Position numbers and translations under genes: made by a program. The notes beneath the pieces are model-generated. The model made no database searches. It was not told the DNA's origin and saw nothing but the letters and a program-made list of their open reading frames with translations. DNA of 64,000 bases, taken from Dysgonomonas mossii. GTDB lineage: Bacteria; Bacteroidota; Bacteroidia; Bacteroidales; Dysgonomonadaceae. This document shows positions 57,675 through 64,000 of this stretch, one piece after another (the first letter of the stretch is position 1; every line of letters starts with the position of its first letter). Location: NCBI RefSeq assembly GCF_004569505.1, contig NZ_SPPK01000001.1:434001-498000 (forward strand). The letters are read 5' to 3'.

Positions 57675-57682
57675 CAAAAATA
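57675..57682 (-). promoter_or_regulatory. -7 promoter box for the glycosidase operon
   Basis: TATTTTTG on the minus strand, 24 bases before the ATG at 57650. The same octamer is the -7 box of the divergent GH31 gene. The box spans the alternative ATG, fixing the start. Confidence 0.75.
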
Positions 57683-57711
57683 TTACATCTTTAGCTTAAA
57701 ATCTATTCCGT

Positions 57712-57739
57712 ATGTTTCATAAAGGGGGGTAATATGTTT
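57712..57739 (-). promoter_or_regulatory. Direct-repeat operator candidate (HTCS), glycosidase operon
   Basis: AAACAT on the minus strand at 57739-57734 and 57717-57712, period exactly 22 bp. The proximal copy ends 29 bp before the -7 box, the same distance as at the divergent GH31 promoter. The distal copy continues ATTACCCC, like ATTTAAACCCC at the other promoter. Confidence 0.6.
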
Positions 57740-57745
57740 ACTGGA

Positions 57746-60700
57746 TCATTTCGATACGTTTTTTTTATACTCATTAGGGGTTACACCAAATTCCTCTTTA
57801 AAATACTTGCGGAAATATTTGGGATCATTAAATCCTACCTGAAAGGCAATTTCATTGACAAACATCTGGCTTTTTTCCAATAAATCAGCTGCTCTCTTTA
57901 AACGAATAAAGCGGATAAACTCAGAAGGGGTCTTGTCTGTCAGAGCCAATATTTTTTTGTAAAAATAGACCCGGCTCATACCCATCTCTTTGCAAAGGTC
58001 TTCTACAAGAAATTCAGGATTTCCAATGTTTTCTTCCACAATAGAGATTGTTTTTTGTACAAACTTTTCGTCCATAGATGTTATCTCTATTTCGCTCAGG
58101 GAGATATCTATTTTCTTCTTGAAGTTGCTATGTATCTTTTTTTGCCTCTCGATGATCTTCGCTATTTTTAGTTTCAGCATGTCAATGTTGAAAGGCTTGG
58201 AGATATAATCGTCTGCTCCTGCCTCAATACCCGAATATTTGCTTTCTTCCGACGATTTGGCCGTAAGTAGTATGATCGGAATATGTGAAGTTCGTATATC
58301 ACCTTTTACATGCCTGCAAAACTCATAGCCATCCATCTTTGGCATCATAACATCGCATAATATAATATCCGGTAGTTGATCGAGTACAATGCTGTATCCT
58401 TCTTCTCCATCGTTTGCTATAACGGTGCGATAATCGTCTATAAACAAGCTGGTGATAAATTCACAAAAGTCTTCATTGTCATCAACTATTAGTAGAAGCG
58501 GAAGATGTGCCCGTTGCGCCGACTTTAAATCGAGCTCGGCTCCTTCTTTTATTTCGCTAATAGAAATATCTCCCGAATGTATAATGTCTTGGTTGCTTAA
58601 CTCCTTATATGTCGAATTTTGTATAGGCAGTAATATTGTAAAAGTAGAACCCTTTCCTTCTGTACTTTCCACTTGTATTTCGCCTCCATGTAATTTTACA
58701 TATTCACTGGCTAAATGGAGTCCAACTCCGGTTCCCGATTGATTGTTTTTTTCTGCTTTTTCTATTCTGAAGAAGCGTTCAAATATTTTCTCGAGATATT
58801 CTTTCTCTATGCCAACGCCTGTATCAGAAACTTTTAGGCATAGCTGTTTGGTTGGTGTATCTGTTTGTAACAGTTCGGAAATGCCAATACTGACATCTAT
58901 CTGTCCGTCTTCTGTATATTTGAATGCATTGGAAATCAGATTGGATATGATTTTATGCATCTTTTCTTTATCAAACTCCATCTGCAGTTCTTGCAGATAC
59001 GTTGTGAATGTAAGTTTTATTGATTTCTCTCCTGCCAATGCCGAGAACGACTGACATATTTCTTTTGTAAATTCTATAATATTCCCTCGTGAAATATTCA
59101 GAGTCATCTTGTTTTGGTCAAACTTCCTGAAATCAAGTATTTCGTTCACCATGTTCAGCAAGTTTTTAGCATTCTTGTGCATGATGCTCATCGTTGCTTT
59201 TTGCTCGTCCGATATAGATGATTTCATAAGTTTCTCCAACGGTGTAAGAATGAGCGTGAGCGGAGTCTTGAATTCATGGCTTATATTGGTAAAGAATTTG
59301 AATTTCAATTCGTCTACTTCATGTATTTTCTGAGCTTCCAGTATTTTTTGAGCCTGTTCGTATTCTTCTTTTTGTTTATTCAACTTATATTTTATGAAAA
59401 ACCTTAAGATCGTGATCGTGATGAGTATGTATATAATGGTTGCCCACCATGATAGCCAAAATGGGGGTTTTACTACGATTGTCAAAACAATAGGCTCACT
59501 GCTCCATACATTATCGTCATTGCTGGCGTAAACAATAAGTTTGTATGTGCCGGCATTAAGGTTGGAATATGATGCCGAGCCGATTCCGGTGCTTGTTTCA
59601 GTCCATTTGTTATCCAATCCTTCCAACATGTATTTATATCGATTCTTCTCGGGATGGATGTAATTTAGGGATGAAAATTGTATTGTAAAATTGGTTTCAC
59701 CGTAATGTAAAACAATCTCATCGAGGTCTGTTATTGATTTTTCGAGAATAACACGTCCATTGTATTTTGTATTCGGTTTAATCACCTGATTGGTAATAAG
59801 AAGATCTGTGAAATGCGGTTTAGGTACATTTTTATTAAATACTATTTTTCTTGGATCGAAAGATGTATATCCTTTAGTGCTGCCTATGTAGATAATTCCG
59901 TCTTTGTCTTTAAATATAGCATTCGTATTAAATACCGAACCCGGCAGTCCGTCGTTAACATCGAAAGATGCGATTGTATACGTCAGTTTCTGATTGTCAT
60001 ACTTACAGTAGAAACATACCAATCCGTTTCGGGTTCCTGCCCATATATTGCCATCATTATCTTCTATGAGTGATACAACTTCATCACCCGGTAGCCCTTC
60101 GTTGGTTGTAATGTATTCAAATCGCTGTTTTGTAGGATAATATACATTGATCCCTTTGTCCGTAGCAATCCATAAAAGACCTCTTGAATCTACAATCAGA
60201 TTGTTTATAACAATACTGGTAAGGGAATCGAGAAATGTGTTGTTCGGAAAGTATTTTCTTACTTCTTTTTTACTTTCGTCTAATACGCATATTCCTCTGT
60301 CGGTACTTAGAAATATATTATTTTGAGTATCTACAAACATAGATACAATATAATTGGATAAAAGATCTTTACTGTTACTCATATTGTGATGAGTAAACGT
60401 ATCCCTTGCTGGATTTAATTGATCTATACCGCCCCCAAGAGTTGCGATCCATAAATTATGGTCGTTGTCTTCGGTAAGGCTATACACACTTTTGCTCGAA
60501 AGAGAGTTTAAGTTAGTCTCATTCAATTGGAATTTCTTGAAACTTTTACCGTCAAAGGAGTTCAGCCCTCCCATGAAAGTTCCAATCCAAAGTGTTTGTG
60601 TGTGATCTTCGTATATTGATGTGATAATATCAGACGAGATGCTTCCCGCATCGTTAGGATTGTTACGAAAACGTTCTACTTGCTCCGTGCTTTGATCGTA

Positions 60701-61867
60701 TTTGATAAGACCGGTTCCATTTGTCCCTATCCAAAGATTATTACTCTTGTCTTTGTATAAACTATTGCAGTCGAATATTTCTGCATTTTTGTTGAACATA
60801 TAAAAGAGAGGTGATTTCCTAAATTTGAAAAGATTTGGATGATAATAAGATGCTCCACTTTTGTATGTCCCTACCCATACTGTTCCGTTAGGTTCACTAT
60901 AGAAACTGATGATAGAGTTCTGACTGATGGAATTATGATTGTATATATCATTTTTAAGAACCGTTATCTTTTGATTCTTTTTGTCCAGAATGCTTATTCC
61001 ACCGTGATCTGTTCCTATCCATATCAGTCCGTTAATATCCTGTCCCACACATCTGACAAAGCTACTCGATAATGCAACCTTACTATTGGTGTCCAGTAAA
61101 GTCCATTGTCCTTTTTTTGTATTTAGATATACTACGCCTTTATCCGCTATACTTGGATAAACCCAAATGTCATTATCAGAATCTATAAATAAGGATTTCT
61201 GTATTGTAGAGTTTTGGTTGTTGTCTTTAAAGAATGTATTTCGCATGTCCACTCTGTTTGTCTGCATGTTTACACGCTCCAAAAGTCCGTCGTTGTGAAG
61301 AACCCAAATGTAGCTATCCTTTATTTTTATATCGGAGATATCAGACAGAGCCAGATCATTTGTATTCTTCGATTGCTTATAGATTGTTATTTTGTTAGTA
61401 GTTGCATCGTATTTGTGAATACCCTTTCCCGGATATGAGATGTATAAATCTTTCTTCTTGTCAATTTCTATAATAGCTGGTGCGGGTGGTAACCCTATAT
61501 CGCTTAGCAATGAATCTATATTGTTTATAAAAGATTCCGATTTCCAGTCATATAGCATATAAACCCCTGCACTCGACTGCAACCATAGGTTTCCCTTTAT
61601 ATCTTCTTGTATTCCTGTAAAACGGTCGTACGATGGACTTTTACTATCATTCTTTATATTCTTATATGTTTTAAAGTTTATCCCGTCGTACCTGTTGAGC
61701 CCCATATTTGTACCAAACCATATAAAACCACGGCTGTCCTTCAAGATTGCTTCCACTTGATTGTTTGATAAGCCGTTTGTATTATTCAAATGAGAAAATT
61801 CAAATTGCTGAGCTTTTATGATAAAAGAGAATAAGAGGAATAGAAGGGTGTATAATGGTTTTTTCAT
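57746..61867 (-). CDS. Hybrid two-component system regulator (HTCS)
   Basis: 1373 residues in one chain. Signal peptide (1-19); periplasmic beta-propeller of Reg_prop repeats (about 20-690; GFIWFGTNMGLNRYDG, NLWIGTNGTGLIKYD); Y_Y_Y domain (about 690-790; YKYMLEGLDNKWTETS); membrane helix (about 800-825); histidine kinase with phospho-acceptor H864 in FFTNISHEFKTPL; HATPase; receiver with D1172 in IILCDVMMPKMDGYEF; AraC-type HTH (about 1270-1370; MGMSRVYFYKKIL). It binds a glycan fragment and activates the utilisation genes. It lies between the two regulated promoters. The AraC end should bind the AAACAT repeats. Confidence 0.96.
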   Translation of the reverse strand: MKKPLYTLLFLLFSFIIKAQQFEFSHLNNTNGLSNNQVEAILKDSRGFIWFGTNMGLNRYDGINFKTYKNIKNDSKSPSYDRFTGIQEDIKGNLWLQSSAGVYMLYDWKSESFINNIDSLLSDIGLPPAPAIIEIDKKKDLYISYPGKGIHKYDATTNKITIYKQSKNTNDLALSDISDIKIKDSYIWVLHNDGLLERVNMQTNRVDMRNTFFKDNNQNSTIQKSLFIDSDNDIWVYPSIADKGVVYLNTKKGQWTLLDTNSKVALSSSFVRCVGQDINGLIWIGTDHGGISILDKKNQKITVLKNDIYNHNSISQNSIISFYSEPNGTVWVGTYKSGASYYHPNLFKFRKSPLFYMFNKNAEIFDCNSLYKDKSNNLWIGTNGTGLIKYDQSTEQVERFRNNPNDAGSISSDIITSIYEDHTQTLWIGTFMGGLNSFDGKSFKKFQLNETNLNSLSSKSVYSLTEDNDHNLWIATLGGGIDQLNPARDTFTHHNMSNSKDLLSNYIVSMFVDTQNNIFLSTDRGICVLDESKKEVRKYFPNNTFLDSLTSIVINNLIVDSRGLLWIATDKGINVYYPTKQRFEYITTNEGLPGDEVVSLIEDNDGNIWAGTRNGLVCFYCKYDNQKLTYTIASFDVNDGLPGSVFNTNAIFKDKDGIIYIGSTKGYTSFDPRKIVFNKNVPKPHFTDLLITNQVIKPNTKYNGRVILEKSITDLDEIVLHYGETNFTIQFSSLNYIHPEKNRYKYMLEGLDNKWTETSTGIGSASYSNLNAGTYKLIVYASNDDNVWSSEPIVLTIVVKPPFWLSWWATIIYILITITILRFFIKYKLNKQKEEYEQAQKILEAQKIHEVDELKFKFFTNISHEFKTPLTLILTPLEKLMKSSISDEQKATMSIMHKNAKNLLNMVNEILDFRKFDQNKMTLNISRGNIIEFTKEICQSFSALAGEKSIKLTFTTYLQELQMEFDKEKMHKIISNLISNAFKYTEDGQIDVSIGISELLQTDTPTKQLCLKVSDTGVGIEKEYLEKIFERFFRIEKAEKNNQSGTGVGLHLASEYVKLHGGEIQVESTEGKGSTFTILLPIQNSTYKELSNQDIIHSGDISISEIKEGAELDLKSAQRAHLPLLLIVDDNEDFCEFITSLFIDDYRTVIANDGEEGYSIVLDQLPDIILCDVMMPKMDGYEFCRHVKGDIRTSHIPIILLTAKSSEESKYSGIEAGADDYISKPFNIDMLKLKIAKIIERQKKIHSNFKKKIDISLSEIEITSMDEKFVQKTISIVEENIGNPEFLVEDLCKEMGMSRVYFYKKILALTDKTPSEFIRFIRLKRAADLLEKSQMFVNEIAFQVGFNDPKYFRKYFKEEFGVTPNEYKKNVSK

Positions 61868-61930
61868 TGCTAGGTATTCAGGTTCGATGGATACAAATTT
61901 ATATAAATAAAGCGATTCCTAATGTTTTGT

Positions 61931-62005
61931 TAGCATTTTAATCCCTAAATGGAAACATTTAAACCCCTGTAGAGAATCTTTAACGGTTGCATTAAAAACA
62001 TTTAA
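61931..62005 (+). promoter_or_regulatory. Direct-repeat operator candidate (HTCS), GH31 promoter
   Basis: AAACATTTAA at 61953-61962 and 61996-62005 (43 bp apart), with weaker copies at 61931 (TAGCATTTTAA) and 61974 (GAATCTTTAA). Together they form an array with period of 21-22 bp. The last copy ends (as AAACAT, 62001) exactly 29 bp before the -7 box. Confidence 0.6.
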
Positions 62006-62030
62006 GAATGCCTCTCTGCATATTCAGGGA

Positions 62031-62038
62031 TATTTTTG
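62031..62038 (+). promoter_or_regulatory. -7 promoter box for the divergent GH31 gene
   Basis: TATTTTTG matches TAnnTTTG, 28 bases before the start at 62067. It is identical to the box at 57675-57682. Confidence 0.7.
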
Positions 62039-62066
62039 TATCAATGAAACTTAAACCATAATAACC

Positions 62067-64000
62067 ATGAAAAAAAATCAACTGCTTTTGGTCGGTTTAT
62101 TGTCGATGGCTCTATTCATCGGCTGTAAAAGCGGACCATATCAGAGAACGAGTGACGGAATAATTGTAAACCTGAAAACGGACAATGCTTTAGCTACAAA
62201 GAACATCAGATTGCAAGTTGTCAATGATGATGTAATCCATGTTTCGGCTACTCCCGGCTATAAGTTTTCTGACAAAAAAAGTCTTATTACCATATATGAT
62301 AAAACACAAACAACAGGATGGGATGCTAAAGAGGAAAACGGAAATGTTGTTCTTAAAACAGCATCTACCATTGCTACGGTATCTTTGACTACAGGAGAGG
62401 TTACTTTCTCTGATATAAATGGTAATGTGCTTCTAGCTGAAAATAAAGGAGGAGGTAAATCATTTTCTGATATTGAAGTCGAAGGAACAAAAGCATATAC
62501 TATGCAGCAAGTCTTTGAATCTCCTGCCGATGAGGCTTTTTATGGACTTGGACAACATCAGGCTGATGAGTTTAACTACAAGGGAAAGAATGAGGTTCTT
62601 TTCCAATATAATACAAAAGTGTCTGTTCCGTTTGTTTTATCGAGCAAAAACTATGGGATACTTTGGGATAACTACTCACTGACTAAATTCGGTGATTCTC
62701 GTGATTATCTCGACTTGGATCAATTTAAGCTATATGACAAAACAGGAAAAGAAGGTGGGCTGACCGCTACTTATATGGTAAATGCGGATCCAAATAAAGT
62801 TTTTGTAGAAAGAGCCGAATCACAGATTGATTACGAAAATCTGGAAACAATAAAGAAGTTTCCTCAAGACTTTCCGTTCTTCAATTCTCGCATCACTTGG
62901 GAAGGAGATATAGAGGCAAAGGAAACTGGTAAATATCATTTTATACTTTATTATGCAGGTTATACAACTATATCATTAGATAATGAGGTAATAGTGCCTG
63001 AAAGATGGCGTACGGCATGGAATCCGAATAGCTATAAGTTCACAGTGGATATGAAAGCCGGTGAAAAACGTAAAATAAAACTCGATTGGAAACCCGATGG
63101 CGGTATATCATATATAGGACTTAAAGCTTTGAGCCCGAAATCTCAGGAAGAACAAAACAAGTTGGCTCTTTGGTCAGAGATGGGCGATCAGATCGACTAT
63201 TATTTTATTCGTGGAAACAGTGCCGATGATGTGATTAAAGGATATAGGACTGTTACAGGAAAATCGCAAATTATGCCTAAATGGGCAATGGGATTCTGGC
63301 AAAGCCGCGAAAGATACAAAACTCAGACAGAATTGCTTGGCGTTGTAGATGAATACCGCAAGAGAAATATACCCCTAGATAACATAATATTAGATTGGTC
63401 GTATTGGCCGAAAGATGCATGGGGAAGCCATGATTTTGATACCGAGCGTTTCCCTGATGCAAAAGGAATGATGGATAGCGTACATGCAAAAGATGCACAT
63501 ATTATGATTTCTGTATGGCCTAAATTTTATTATACGACAGATAATTACAAGGCTTTTGACGAAAAAGGATGGATGTTTAACCGTGCTGTAAAAGATAGCA
63601 TCCGCGATTGGATCAGCCCGGGTTACATTGGAGGATTTTATGATGCTTACAGCGAAGGTGCTCGCAAACTATTTTGGGATCAGTTGAACGAAAAGCTATA
63701 TTCTAAAGGTATTGATGCTTGGTGGATGGATGCTTCCGAGCCGGATATTTTATCAAATGCAAGTATACAGTACCGTAAAGAGCTAATGACTCCTACAGCT
63801 TTAGGCCCATCAGTTGAGTACTTTAACGCTTACGCTCTTGTTAATGCACAGGGTATTTATGAAGGTCAGCGTTCTACTAATCCTAACAACCGTGTCTTCT
63901 TGCTTACCCGTTCTGGCTTTGCCGGACTACAACGTTATTCTACAGCTACATGGAGTGGCGATATTGGTACTCGTTGGGAAGATATGAAAGCTCAGATTTC
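62067..64000 (+). CDS. GH31 alpha-xylosidase with PA14 insert, lipoprotein (partial, 3' end missing)
   Basis: Starts at ATG 62067; open to the right edge (644 whole codons). Lipobox with cysteine at residue 20 (FIGC). N-terminal beta domain (about 25-230), a PA14 domain (about 231-355) inserted before the barrel, then the GH31 barrel: nucleophile D555 in WWMDASEPD and acid/base D632 in TWSGDIGTRW. This architecture is that of the BoGH31A-type xyloglucan alpha-xylosidase. Divergent from the HTCS gene. Its missing end lies beyond the window; the xyloglucan locus probably continues there. Confidence 0.93.
   Translation, partial: MKKNQLLLVGLLSMALFIGCKSGPYQRTSDGIIVNLKTDNALATKNIRLQVVNDDVIHVSATPGYKFSDKKSLITIYDKTQTTGWDAKEENGNVVLKTASTIATVSLTTGEVTFSDINGNVLLAENKGGGKSFSDIEVEGTKAYTMQQVFESPADEAFYGLGQHQADEFNYKGKNEVLFQYNTKVSVPFVLSSKNYGILWDNYSLTKFGDSRDYLDLDQFKLYDKTGKEGGLTATYMVNADPNKVFVERAESQIDYENLETIKKFPQDFPFFNSRITWEGDIEAKETGKYHFILYYAGYTTISLDNEVIVPERWRTAWNPNSYKFTVDMKAGEKRKIKLDWKPDGGISYIGLKALSPKSQEEQNKLALWSEMGDQIDYYFIRGNSADDVIKGYRTVTGKSQIMPKWAMGFWQSRERYKTQTELLGVVDEYRKRNIPLDNIILDWSYWPKDAWGSHDFDTERFPDAKGMMDSVHAKDAHIMISVWPKFYYTTDNYKAFDEKGWMFNRAVKDSIRDWISPGYIGGFYDAYSEGARKLFWDQLNEKLYSKGIDAWWMDASEPDILSNASIQYRKELMTPTALGPSVEYFNAYALVNAQGIYEGQRSTNPNNRVFLLTRSGFAGLQRYSTATWSGDIGTRWEDMKAQI

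Overview
The window looks like a chromosomal segment of an anaerobic, low-GC member of the Bacteroidales, most like Dysgonomonas or a close relative. The signs are a type IX secretion (Gld/Por) core operon, Bacteroidetes -7 promoter boxes (TAnnTTTG), a hybrid two-component regulator, polysaccharide-utilisation glycosidases, pyruvate:ferredoxin oxidoreductase, LL-diaminopimelate aminotransferase and type III glutamine synthetase. The genus is inferred from gene content; no 16S rRNA gene is present. I found no tRNA, rRNA, CRISPR array, prophage or intact insertion sequence.

Layout: 1-1373 is the 3' part of pyruvate:ferredoxin oxidoreductase. 1559-7144 is gldK-gldL-gldM-gldN; its GldK is unusual because a beta-barrel-like domain precedes the FGE-fold domain and there is no lipobox. 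7389-15763 (minus strand) is a five-gene alpha-glucan operon: MalQ with two CBM20 domains, neopullulanase-like GH13, LacI regulator, MFS sugar transporter and lipoprotein alpha-amylase. A near-perfect LacI-type operator lies upstream. 15999-21361 (minus) is a tight operon of unknown substrate: ECF S component, phosphoribosyltransferase, TonB-dependent receptor, Tat-exported DUF362 protein and a NapH-NapG-like polyferredoxin. It has a structured leader.

21691-24978 (minus) holds pdxH, a DUF2023 protein with flavodoxin, ribosomal proteins L27/L21 and a small surface lipoprotein. 25241-37918 (plus) is a nitrogen and lysine block: asnB, dapF, dapL, glnN, gltB and gltD. 38065-41333 has a calycin-like lipoprotein, two paralogous NlpC/P60 hydrolases, methylglyoxal synthase and a YigZ-family protein. 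41334-42160 has no conventional gene but carries promoter boxes, a hairpin leader, a nested-helix RNA candidate and a 24-codon ORF. 42161-46641 has clpC, a VOC protein, a protein with UBA-like helices and a creatininase-family protein.

46789-64000 is part of a probable xyloglucan utilisation locus. GH43, GH3, GH95, GH31 and GH3 run on the minus strand, followed by the regulator (HTCS). A divergent GH31 with a PA14 insert runs off the window end. The GH3 promoter (57650 gene) and the divergent GH31 promoter share one architecture: AAACAT, exactly 29 bp, TATTTTTG, with further AAACAT-like copies about 22 bp apart upstream. I propose this as the HTCS operator. The best candidates for undescribed biology are the 15999-21361 operon, the barrel-GldK fusion, the RNA locus at 41.7 kb and the HTCS operator.
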